Below are positions 1 through 28,260 of a stretch of 64,000 nt of DNA, piece after piece. The stretch covers positions 186,001 to 250,000 of the forward strand of contig VIIQ02000667.1 in the NCBI GenBank assembly GCA_007449985.2. Direction: 5' to 3'. Origin of the DNA: Desmodesmus armatus. Taxonomy: Eukaryota > Chlorophyta > Chlorophyceae > Sphaeropleales > Scenedesmaceae. The notes below the pieces were generated by a model. It did no database searches, had not been told where the DNA came from, and saw only the letters and a list, made by a program, of their open reading frames with translations. The translations under genes and the position numbers were made by a program. Numbering within the stretch: the first letter of the stretch is position 1; the number at the start of each line of letters is the position of its first letter.

Positions 1-392
1 GGTCAGCACAGTCTCCATCCATGCTGAACAAGCTGTCAGTCACAACCAGCTTCCTCAACCCCTCAGGCAGCCTCTGCAGCAGCTGCTCAAGATGACTCAT
101 GTCATTGTGCCGATACACCAACAGCACCACACCAGACCCTCCCCCCCCCCCCCCCACACACACACACACCAACACACAGACTGTTATGTTGCTGTATTAT
201 GGTGTAGGGCGTGACTAAACACCCACAACAGCTGCCCCCCCCCCAACACACATACCTTCAGATCAGCATAGTCTCCATCCATACTGAACAGGCTGTCAGT
301 CACAACCATCTTCCTCGCCCCTTCAGGCAAACCCCTCAGCAGCTCCTCCAAGTGCTCCATGTCATTGTGCCGATACACCCACAGCACCACAC
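1..392 (-). repeat. Duplicated BIOF exon segment
   Basis: On the minus strand, 1-127 encodes a second version of the segment at 256-392: both read [14 protein letters not shown] and then [12 protein letters not shown], with about a dozen substitutions (for example [16 protein letters not shown] against [16 protein letters not shown]). Both are open and contain no stop. The leftmost copy could be a mutually exclusive exon or a decaying duplicate; the window ends before its donor can be seen. Confidence 0.85.
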
Positions 393-512
393 CAGGCCCC
401 CGACACGCCAGCCTCGCCCCATCAATGATCGACGCATGATTCAACTCGTCACTGAGAATGTACACCTCTGCCTGCTGCTGCTGCTGCTGCTGCTCCTGCT
501 GGGAGCTGGGTG

Positions 513-592
<80 letters not shown>

Positions 593-771
593 GCTAAGAC
601 TGACACTACTGCTGTGTTGGCAGCAAAGCCTGTTGGGAACAGCAGTGCATCCTGAGTGCCTTTGAGTCGAGCTAGAGCGAGCTCCAGCTGCCGGTGTGCA
701 TTGGTGAAGCCACCCACAAGGGCAGAGCTGCGGGGACCACTGCCAACCTGCAAGAGAGGGGGGGGGCAGCA

Positions 772-839
<68 letters not shown>

Positions 840-880
840 TGCAAGGAGTCAGTGTTGTTTTGTAGCAACAGTGACAGCGT

Positions 881-951
<71 letters not shown>

Positions 952-2413
952 GCAGAAGTGGCGGCAGTTTGATGAGGTGGCAGCAACATCATGTGAGTGC
1001 CTTCAGCTGAGCAAGCACTGGGTTCAGCTGCCAATATGTGCTTGCATGAAGCATACACATTTGTGATTGGGGGCGGAGCGAGCCACAAACAGACCACTGC
1101 AGAAAGGAATAGGGAAGAAAACAAGCCACAGCTACCCCCCCCCCCCAAGAAAGCTCCCTGATTCACCTGTTGTGCTGCTGCTGCTGTCACCGCCCTGACA
1201 TCAGGATGTGCTGACAGTCCCAGGTAGTCATTCAGACCAAGTTCAACATATTCCAATATTGGTTGCAAGCCATAACTGCTCCATATCTTGTGCGTGGCAT
1301 TGAGTTGAAGCTTCAGATGGAAGCACCCCAACCAGTCCCCCCCCCCAGCCCCCCGGAGGGGCGTTAAACGTCACCCCGCGCCTCCCTTGGTTCACCTGTT
1401 GAGCTGCTGCTGCTGTCGCTGCCCTGACATCAGGGTGCGCTGACAGTCCCAGGTAGTCATTCAGACCAAGTTCAACATATTCCAATATTGGTTGCAAGCC
1501 ATGACTGCTCCATATCTTGTGCGTGGCACTGAGTTGAAGCTTCCGATGGAAGCACCCCAACCAGTCCCCCCCCCCCCCCCCCCCCCCCCGGAGGGGCGTC
1601 AAACTTCACCCCGCGCCTCCCTGGTTCACCTGTTGAGCTGCTGCTGCTGTCGCTGCCCTGACATCAGGGTGCGCTGACAGTCCCAGGTAGTCATTCAGGC
1701 TGAACAGCACCAGCCGCCTGAAACCAGGGACATCTACCAGCTGCTGCTGCTGCTGCTGTTGCTGCTGCTGATCCTGACATGGCTGTAGCAGCTGTTCACA
1801 CTGTTGCTGCGGGTATGTGCCCAAGTCCTGCTGCTGCTGTTGCTGTTGCTGCTGCTGCTGCTGACTAACACTGTGACTGCTGTCTGGTCCAGTGCAGCTG
1901 TCAGGTGAAGGTTGGCCCGCCAGCCAAGCATCAAACTCAGCTTCATGGATGTACGCCTGCAGAGCGGGGGTAAAGGGGTCCCTGGTCAGAGCTTACTGTA
2001 GCTGACAACATCGAATTATTGCTCAAACCTTGAAGCATGTAGGAAAGCTGCATTTCTCTGCCCCCCCCCCACACACACACACACGCAGGCAGGAAGGCGG
2101 TACTGTATCTGCTGCTGCAGACCTGATGATATGGGTAGCTGGCCCTGCCACAGTGGTTGCTTGCAACTGACACTTAGATAATCGCTTTCTCAATCAAGGT
2201 GTTGCATTGAAAGCTCCTGCTGCAGCTTGCAAAATGTGCGTGTGTGGGTTGCTGCTGTGCCAGGAACAGCCTGACAAACACTGACAACCTCTTACCTACC
2301 TCTACTGGTGAAGACGTCGGAATAAGAGGCCGTAACACTCGCTCTAACTTTCTTTCCCGTATGGTTCCCAGCCCCTGCTGTATCCAGGCATCCCACTGAG
2401 GGTTGGAGGTCAT
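1..2413 (-). CDS. BIOF: 8-amino-7-oxononanoate (KAPA) synthase, partial
   Basis: PLP-dependent enzyme joining pimeloyl thioester and alanine, the first committed step of biotin synthesis. The exons I can place are 2300-2413 (start codon at 2413), 1630-1956 and 256-747; the C-terminal half, with the PLP lysine, lies beyond the left edge. Exon 1 carries the N-terminal helix ([20 protein letters not shown]). Exon 2 ends in [20 protein letters not shown]. Exon 3 has [55 protein letters not shown] and [11 protein letters not shown], in the order and spacing of plant BIOF rather than of 5-aminolevulinate or serine palmitoyl synthases. Two algal low-complexity inserts are present: Gln runs in exon 2 and about 25 Ser plus Gln (CTG repeat, 517-589) between the AANTAV and LSDELNHAS blocks. 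Parts of exons 2 and 3 are duplicated in the introns (see repeats). Family assignment is sure; the complete gene model is not visible. Confidence 0.9.
517..950. repeat. CTG/CAG triplet arrays in BIOF
   Basis: There are three triplet tracts: CTG at about 517-589 (poly-Ser on the minus strand, inside exon 3), and CAG at about 768-840 and 880-950 (in the following intron). They generate long Ala/Gln/Leu/Ser shadow reading frames on both strands that are not genes. Confidence 0.9.
1167..1700 (-). repeat. BIOF: ~231-bp tandem duplication of a BIOF exon end
   Basis: The 3' end of BIOF exon 2, encoding [14 protein letters not shown] plus an Ala/Gln tail and its GTGAA donor, occurs three times, starting at about 1167, 1397 and 1630. 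The intervening unit (a shared block beginning AAGTTCAACATATTCCAATA, then a C-run, then a block ending at the next exon copy) is repeated at 1240-1390 and 1470-1620. Spacing is 231 and 232 bp. All three copies keep the donor GT, and the open frame runs on past the donor. Confidence 0.9.
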
Positions 2414-5400
2414 ATGCTGCTACTGCTGCTACTGCTTTCGCGTAACGCTCCCTGCTCGAGTGATCAAAGAAATCAACGCAAAGAATAAATCAACGTAACA
2501 GTCTGGAGCCACTGCGAATAGAAGAATGAGCCCGTAGCCCTAAACAGTAAAGGTGGTATCGCAGGAAAATCTGCTGCTTCAGACAGTGAAAGTCTAGCGC
2601 AGATGCACCAGGAACGTTGCTATCTGCTTGGCATCCCGTCCTAGTTGAGACCTACATCGAGTTGAGCTTGCAAGACGTGCAAGCTTATCGGTCATGGCTA
2701 GTATCCATGGTGATGGTCGAGCAGGCCTGCTTGACCATCCCTAACGGGGATGAATTATGGGGGATGAGCTTTCCGTCTGCACTAGCTGGTCGAGTGTGCT
2801 GCAACCTGAGCAGACTGCGGCAACCTCGTCCAGCCAGGGCTCAACAGCAGCGCTTGCAACCCCTTGCGATCCATCCCCATGGGCAGCCGTGCATGCTGAC
2901 ATGTCTGAAATTTCTTCCTGCATCTCCTTGTGTGGCGTTATCTGCGTAATGATGCATTGTAGGATGCAGTACGATGCGGCAACAGCTATCTTTACACAAG
3001 ATACGCATCCCACTATTGCACAATGCAGGCCTTGAGAGAGCTGCAAACGCAGCTGACACATGATACGTTCTGCCAACTGGCCGCATCTATGCGCTATCAC
3101 AGCGCGTCTGTTAAATGTTGCAAGGGTTTGGTCATCATGATGATACCTGATGATATCTTCAGCTGTGCTTGCAAGATGTGACTGCTACTGCCATGCAAGG
3201 ATATCCCATGCACAGGGCTGCGCAACCTGCATGCATGTAGTCCGCTAGTCCTGCCACGAGAACCTCCAAATAGAAGTTACCATTGTTGAGTTAGCTGAGC
3301 GGCCAATCACCCCTAGCTGGTCGAGGGTGCCATAATCAAAGGAGACTGCGGCAACCTCGCCCAGCCAGGACTGAGCGGCAGATGCAACCCAACAGTTCTG
3401 ATCCTGATGACTCGGGCATGACTTGTTGAAAGGAGTAAGTGTTGGGGGGGGGGGGGTAAGGGGGAGGGGAAGGGGAGAGAGGGGGGGGCAGCTGCAAGCC
3501 AACACCTCTCAACGCGGATGACTCAGGCTGGTTGAAAGGGGTGTAAACGTCGGAAGGAGGGGGGGGGGGGGGGAGGGGGGGCAGGGTTGCCCTGTTGGGC
3601 ACTCCACAAGGTACTTGCAAGGGCTATTGTCCCAAACTGGGGCTATACATGTGTGAACCGGGTACATCGGGTGGCAACCTGACAGGCACTGCTGACAACT
3701 AAAGGACTGCATTCCTGAGCTGCCTCTCAGCCCCAGCTGGTCGAGTGTGGCACAGCCAGAGCAGACTGCGGCAACCTCGCCCAGCTAGGACTGAGTAGCA
3801 CATCAGGTGGTCTAGGGCAAGAAATGACCCAAGTATCAACCCGTAGAAGAATCCAACCCTGACATGCAAACCTGGTGGCCCACACTATTTCGCATTAGGC
3901 AAGCCTGTCGCAAGCCGGGCTGACATTAAGTCAACAGGGGCAACAGGGGGGCAAAAGGGGGAGAAGGGGTGGGGGGGGGAGGGGGGAGGGAGGGGCTGAG
4001 CCGAGGGGTTGGGTGAGGCATGCACCATCACCCCTTGCGCACTGCACATCACGGTGATGACCACTGATGCCACTCAGATCTGAGCTGCAGCACAGATTGC
4101 CAACAGGAGGCTTGATCCACTCAATTTTTAAAACTCCACCCTTGCCATGCCATGGCCCTTCAGCGAAGGTATGGGCAACCATGCGGTGCATGAAGCATGG
4201 CGACTAAAGCAGCATGGCAAAATGTTGAGCTGCTGCTCAGCCCCAGCTGGTCGAGTGTGCAGCAACCTGAGCAGACTGCGGCAACCTCGCCCAGCTAGGG
4301 CTGAATAGCAGCACACCAAGGCGCCCAGCAGCAAGCTGGCAGTCATATTTGGAAAAAGCTGTTGGGCTGCAGCCCATGATGTGCTGTAAAAGCGTGATGC
4401 AAGGGTGTACCCCCACATGTGAGGTGTGGAATGACAGCATGTTCAACATGTTGGCAACAATTTTCCAGGTGTGCGATAGCGAGTGAGCCTGTTCCAACAG
4501 GCGTTCAACGCCTGTCCCTGTCATAATTATGGTACAATTGGTGAACATGGTGGTGTAGGAGGGTTGGGGGGAATTGTGAGAGGGGAGTATACAGCCTAGG
4601 ATCATCATGATGACTGGATCAGGGAAATGCTATTGGGCCACACCCTACAGCCTTGCTGGAAGGTCAGCATGCTAGCAGGTGCTGCCAATCTGCCAGTCGG
4701 GCTAGACAGCGGCGCATGTAAAAGTCTACTATGACTGTTGTGTAAACATGGCAAGTGCATCAGTATAGTCATGCCAAGCTGTCTATAGCTGAACCACTGA
4801 CAGGCACTGCCTGTCAGTTGTGTGGTGGCAGGTCAGCCCCAGCTGGTCGAGTGTGGCACAGCCAGGGCAGACTGCGGCAACCTCGCCCAGCCAGGGCTGA
4901 ACAGCACCTCCAAGAAATGACCCGAGTATCAAACCCGTAAACAAATCCAACCCAGACATGCAAACCAGGCCCACACTAATTGGACAAGCGTGACACAGGC
5001 CTGTTGCAAGGCCTGCATACTATGCACCGGGTTTATAGGGGGGAGGGGAAGTGAGGGAGGGGGGCAAGGGGTTGGTTGAGGCATGTGCCATCAACCCGTG
5101 CGCATGTGATGATAACTGAGGTCTTGACCTGCAGCGAGAGTTGTTAAAAGGAGGCTTGATGCATGCTAAGAAGCACATCCGATGAAGTTCTTGCAAGGCA
5201 ACCATGCGGTGCATGAAGGCATGAGTGACTAAAGCAGCCCAACTGAATCTTGAGCTGCCTCTCAACCCCAGCTGGTCGAGTGTGCTGCAACCCGAGGAGA
5301 CTGCGGCAGCCTCACCCAGCTAAGGCTGAACAGCAGCACAAACTTTCTGCAACCTGCACCTTGAAGGCGCCACGCTGTTCTTGGTTTCGCTACAGCATGA

Positions 5401-7341
5401 TGTCCAGGTGTTTGATACTTTCAGGTTGACCTTTCAAACGGTTGGGCCAACTTGGACGCTTCCCTCCAAGCGAGTAGTACAGTAGTTGCAATGAACACGG
5501 TGGTGAAGTAGGGGGCTGGAGTTGGTGGGAAGGAGGGAGGGAGGGAGGAACCAGCATCGCTGGGTCAGGACAATTCCACCGTGGCACCCTGTGGAACTTT
5601 CAGCCAACAAAACAGTTTGGTGAGCCTTGGAGGCACAAGTGGCCATGCTGGAAGGTTGGCTGGTGCTGTCAACCGCAGGCAGTGCCTGAACTTAGCTGTA
5701 CAGCGGCGCATCTGAATCTCAAAACATGCCATTGCTCAAAATTTGGCATCAAACATGACGTGTTGTGCAGTATGCTACGTTACTGGTCAGTGAGTTTCGT
5801 TGGTGGGGTGGCAGGCCAGCCCTGGCAGGTCGAGTGTGTCACAGCCGGAGCAGACTGCGGCAACCTCGCCCAGCTAGGGCCGAAAAGCAGCACACCCAGG
5901 CGCCCAACAGTAAGCTCCCAGACCAGAATAGAAACATCAGATGCCATGGCATGGCATGCTGTGCGTGCGCGATCATCAGTTGGCAAAGGGGGGTGCTGCC
6001 ACATCACACTGAGGGTGTAAGTGTGTGAGAGCGGGTGAGACCAACTCGGCGAGGGCCTCGCAACCTCTCAGGTGACACCATAGACTTTGAGGATTTCCTG
6101 GAAGGTGGTGGAGGAGGGTTGAGGAGGTTGTGGGGAGGGGGGAGCCCCTGGATCAGCAATGGCGTTGCTGGATTCAGAAAGTGCCATCATGCCCCAACTT
6201 CTAGCCGGTAGAGAATGTTTTGAGGCTTGGAGACACAAGTGTTAGTAACGGTTCTTGGACTCCAATTGATCGGATCAGCAGGTGCTGCCAACCTGCTACT
6301 CAAGCTGTACAGCGGCGCATGTGCACACGTGACGCTTCAAACATGGCATACAACATGCCTGCAATACCATTGCAATAAGTAACCTAGTAAGTTGCATGAA
6401 GCCTTGTATTGCCACTGGCCCAGTGGGCGCCTGTCAGCCTGACATTGAGTGGGGAGGCAGGTCCTCCTTGGCTGGTCGAGTGTGGCACAGCCGGAGCAGA
6501 CTGCGGCAACCTCGCCCAGCTAAGGCGGAGCAGCATCTCCACCACGACCATCGGCAACGGTTGCGCCAACCCCTACTAGGTAGGGCAGTACCCCTGTGAG
6601 GGTACAGTATGGGTACTAAAAAAAGACCGATTTGCCCTGGACACTCTTGTGCGCCTACTAGCTAGTAGCTACCCTCTGCCAGTGTCAACCTTGTGTGCAG
6701 GTGGCCTCAGCGGCCGAGTCCTGTTGCGAACGACTGGAGGGCATGCATGCAGCTTACACTGGACCGGGCCTGCTGCCTACACTGCATGTTAGAGAGGCAA
6801 TTATAGCGCGGCGCGTTCACCTCTCAGGGGGTGGCCACCTGTGCTTGACGCGGGGTCAGATGGGCCAGCCTAGGCCCATATGCGATAGAAGGCGCCTTCT
6901 ATCAGGAACCTGCATCCACACGACACCTACAAGATCTTGACATTGTCATGCCACTGAAGCCAGTTTGGAGCAACCTGTTGAAAAGTGCAGGCAAGCCCCG
7001 AGGTCTGCTCATGCCTCTCAGGGTAGCTCTGCCACGCAACTTGCAAACTTGGCCACCAGTGGCGGAGTGCCAGCGAGTGGAAGGTCATGTTGGTGTCAAG
7101 GTGTTGACACCTGCAGAACACATGGTGAAGACACTTTGCAGGGTTGCCTGCTGCTGTGTGACACTGTGAGCCACAAATGTTGGTGGAACAATTTATTGCC
7201 AGTCCCACAACCACATACAAAAGGTGACGAGGTGCAGCTGAGGCTGTGAAGCAGTAGTAGGGCAGGGGGTCCATGCTGTAGTAACGCTACTTACTTGCAG
7301 CCTCATGGCAGGAGGACACTGCAAGAAAGACATTTCGGAAG
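2414..7341. repeat. Intergenic block with eight ~70-nt foldback repeats
   Basis: I see no convincing gene here. A ~70-nt element recurs at about 2781-2845, 3308-3375, 3726-3795, 4236-4306, 4831-4900, 5261-5330, 5815-5883 and 6461-6530, always in the same orientation. Its ends are inverted: the 5' end CTCAGCCCCAGCTGGTCGAG matches the reverse complement of the 3' end at 17 of 20 positions in the copy at 3726, and the interior is partly self-complementary too. Flanks are also shared: about 1-kb higher-order units carry two elements each (3815 resembles 4914; 4204 resembles 5229). This could be a MITE-like foldback family spread by segmental duplication, or a structured RNA; it does not match a tRNA fold. 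Confidence 0.8.
6884..6903. other. Perfect 20-bp palindrome
   Basis: GATAGAAGGCGCCTTCTATC is exactly self-complementary. About 20 bp upstream (6861-6878) lies a second inverted repeat with arms TGGGCC and GGCCCA. Function unknown. Confidence 0.9.
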
Positions 7342-7577
7342 ATGTCAACACTACCAGTGGTCAGCACCAGCCACTGGGCGTTTCGCGTCGGAGTGCGTCT
7401 TGTCCGACCTTCCGGGATTGCGATGCTGATCGCAGCTCTGCTTATTAGGAAAGAACGACTTGAACGGGTAGCTGAAGGTGAGTTCGCTTATGTTCTGAGC
7501 TTGTGTATGTGGTTTCTGTATGTGGCTTCTGTATGCTTCCTCCAGGGTCCGATGATGTTATGAGGTCGCGCATCTGA
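7342..7577 (+). CDS. Small two-exon membrane protein, unrecognised
   Basis: I do not recognise this protein. Exon 1 (7342-7477) starts with ATG and ends at a GTGAGT donor; a 68-nt pyrimidine-rich intron ends in CTTCCTCCAG; exon 2 (7546-7577) ends in TGA. The phases agree and give 55 residues: a basic N-terminus with arginines (FRVGVRLVRPSG), one hydrophobic stretch (about residues 28-36, IAMLIAALLI) and a charged tail (RKERLERVAEG). This looks like a tiny organellar inner-membrane subunit, but that is inference. It is divergent from BIOF across the repeat block and convergent with FTSH4. Its shortness is the main risk; the clean short intron and intact joined frame are the support. Confidence 0.45.
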
Positions 7578-8787
7578 CGAGGGTGATTCATCGGTCACAT
7601 CGCCCGCACTTCAAGCAGCTTGTTGATGTTTTCTAGCTATAGTAATCAAACACATCGTTGCGCAGAAACATCGGGCATGCAAACCGCTGGTGGAACCTTG
7701 GATTCGAAAGGCTGGCGTTCCTGTGACAAGTCAGACTCAGAGCTGTCCAATGGCCTCAACTGCAAAGTTGAATCATCTGACACAACAGCTTTGCACGCCA
7801 TCCGACACACTACTTTACACCAGCTTGACGCAGCAGCTGTCAGTGCTTGTCAGCACAGGGCGCGTCAACACACCAACAAAAACACACAACAGTGGTAGTA
7901 CACAGCACCTGACTTGGCCAGAAACCCCCGAGGGTGCCGCAAAAAACACCATTTTCCCACCCCAATCGACACAAGTCACATACAGCAGCGGAACAACACC
8001 TCCAACAGCGTCACTGACCTGACGGAGGTGCAGGCAGGCTTCTGGGCTGAGCTGCACAGCTCATGCCTTGAACCCTTGCTGCAGCACATACCAACAATCT
8101 TCGTCAACAAGCTCAGAGCAGCTCAGAGCAGCGCTCCTAGTGGTTTCAAGCCTGGGAGGGCCTTCCAGCTATTGTTGACAAGCTAGCCATCACTGCTGGA
8201 ACTTGGGTCCTGACTGTTGCTCCAAGCACACAACCAAGAAGCCCACCATGGCGCCATCATGCACGACAGCCCCAACAGAAGTCCCTCGCACAGGTTGCAT
8301 GAGCCTGCGTTGACAGCCGAGCCATGTGATAATCAATACACGTGCCCACCCAGCTCACAGCAAGCAAGGCAAAAGATGGTGCACCCGACACCACAGTAGG
8401 GCTACTGTAACATGTTCAGTCACCTGCGGAACAGCGCTCCCCTCAACGCTCACACGACCAAAACAGGCAACACAGAAACAACTGCGCTCCTCTGAACGGC
8501 GCTCCCAACAACAGCCATGTGCCATCTGTTATGCAGCCCCTGCACGGCTCCTCACCACATCTCCACCACTCCCACCAAAACCCTTGACAGCTCAAAAACC
8601 TGCTGGCATGTGGCATGCTCAAGCAGCTTATCAAGCAGCACATCAGAGGAACACACATCGAGCAACAACGCTGCAGCAGCAGAACAGACTGATAACACAC
8701 CGCAAGCCAGTCGACAACAAGCTCCTCACACTTGCACTGCAGCAATCAACCTTGCTGCGAGACTGCTAGCCATACAGTATGCGCTGT
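7578..8787. other. Intergenic, no gene seen
   Basis: Convergent spacer between the small membrane protein and the FTSH4 stop codon. Several open frames of 60-150 codons lack conserved motifs, splice support or a plausible composition. A TGTAA (possible algal polyadenylation signal) occurs at about 8406 on the plus strand, far from either gene end. Confidence 0.6.
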
Positions 8788-22384
<13,597 letters not shown>

Positions 22385-22942
22385 TTTCTGAGCAGCAAGC
22401 AGGACTTTCCGTTGCGTTGTTTGTCGCTGGCTCTGGCTGAGGAGTCAGCGGGTCAAAGACATGTGCCCTGGTGGTTCCAGCCTGTCACTTTTTGCAGGCA
22501 AAGCCGAGTTGTAGACTGTGCAAACTCCAAGAACTCTGAGACAGGTAGGACTTTGCTGAGTCTGCCATCCATACCAACGGGCTGGACATCAGGATGCAGA
22601 GCTTCAGTACCGTAACACCCAATAGAGCCCCCAGCTGCTGTCCAAAAAGGCTGCTTCACCCTCTCAGAATCCCAAAGCAGCACACACAGCATAGGACTGT
22701 TACAAACATGGTGCAAGCACCACATCCGTGCCTATCAGCAACAGGCGCCAACAGCTGAAACAGTCCAGAAGCTGCAGCCTATGCTGCTGCTCCTCCTGTA
22801 CCCAGCCCTCAACCACCAAACAGCAGCTGCTGCTGATGCCACCGCTGCTGCTGCAACAGGCAGTCCCACAGGACCCAAGGTTTGAGCCCTGTCTGTGCAC
22901 GTGCTGCTGCTGTGTCAAGGTGATTGCGTGAAGTAGAATAGT
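22385..22942. other. Spacer between ubiquitin-L40 and FTSH4
   Basis: Short same-strand interval holding the 3' region of ubiquitin-L40 and the presumptive FTSH4 promoter. One CTG-rich patch lies at 22760-22910. I see no gene. Confidence 0.6.
22700..22704 (-). promoter_or_regulatory. Candidate TGTAA polyadenylation signal
   Basis: TTACA on the plus strand reads TGTAA in the sense of ubiquitin-L40, about 240 nt after its stop. TGTAA is the usual chlorophycean signal. A five-base motif is weak evidence alone. Confidence 0.4.
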
Positions 22943-26929
<3,987 letters not shown>

Positions 26930-27757
26930 ATGGGCAGCGCCGCAGTCGCATCCTGGGCAGCAGTGATCAGAGGTCTGCAGCAGCTTGTAGAAAGAAGCCC
27001 TGCAGACAAGCCCACACATGTATATATCGATCCAGCAGACACTCAGACACGTCAGCATCTCCAATGGGCAACGCAACAGCCACAGCTGCCTCATGCAGCT
27101 TGGAAAAAGCTTGTCCTGCAACTCAAGGTGAGGGGCTCAAGGTTGAGCAACAGCAGAAGGACAGCACACGATGTAAAGCCTATGATGATTATGTGATCCA
27201 TCCAGTACAGCTGCCTCATGCAGCTTGGATAAAGCTTGTCCTGCAACTGAAGGTGAGGTGTGCTGCCTCTGCTGGTGGTGATGGCACTGAGGCTGGGGAG
27301 GGTGCTGGTCCTCCTGCAGCAGGTAGCAGGCCTCCTGCTGGTCATGGTGCAGCAGTTGCTGCTGCAAGGGATGTGCCTGACCTCAGCCATACCCTGCTGC
27401 TTGATACCCTGGGCCTGCACTGGCAGTACAGTACCCCAGGGCAGACTGTGCCTGCTCCAGCAGCACCAGCACCAGCACCAGCAGCAGCAGCAGCAGCAGC
27501 ACGTTGCCTTTGTGTTTGAGGGTGCAAACTCAAATCATTAGCAGCAGCTGCTGCAGCATTTGGAAGCTCGCCAGCAAGCACTGCTGCATGGAATGGAGCT
27601 GACATGTTTGCATGGCAGGGTGAGAAATTCAGGGTTGCTAAACCCCGCCTCAATTTGGGCTTACTGAACCCAAACCCAAACGCTCAGTTCACCTAAGTGA
27701 GCATGCACCACAGTTGTTACTCTCAGAAGGTCGCCCCCAAGGCTGACTGACCCCTCA

Positions 27758-27796
<39 letters not shown>

Positions 27797-27840
27797 TGTC
27801 TGTCTGTATGTATGTATGTCTGTATGTCTGTATGTCTGTA

Positions 27841-27919
<79 letters not shown>

Positions 27920-28197
27920 GTCTGTCTGCTGCTGCTGCTGCTGCAGGCGCCCAAGGTTCTGGCAGAGCTGTGCATCCGTGGTCAGCAGCGGCACCCGACA
28001 AACTCCTTCATACATGGGATCACCAGCTCTGCTCTCGAGACCCTGCTGTGTTTGGCTGACTGCCAGGGGGCCACTGCCACTGGCACACGCCTAGCTGCTG
28101 CAATCCTGCAGCAGCTACAGCAAGCGGGCTTCCTGCAGCACCTCCCAGCACTCCTGACCCATGCAGCGCAGGGTCTGGCAGCAGTAGCAGCCAGGCA

Positions 28198-28260
<63 letters not shown>

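Noticed and set aside
27539..27541. TAG read as glutamine (altered genetic code)
   Set aside because: Only one instance, in a low-complexity Gln region of an already frame-broken gene; no conserved exon here needs a reassigned TAG.
27808..27946. Cys/Leu/Val/Ser-rich N-terminal extension of the 409-codon MYND-gene frame
   Set aside because: This part is the TGTC/CTG tract directly before a good acceptor at 27946; it is intron.
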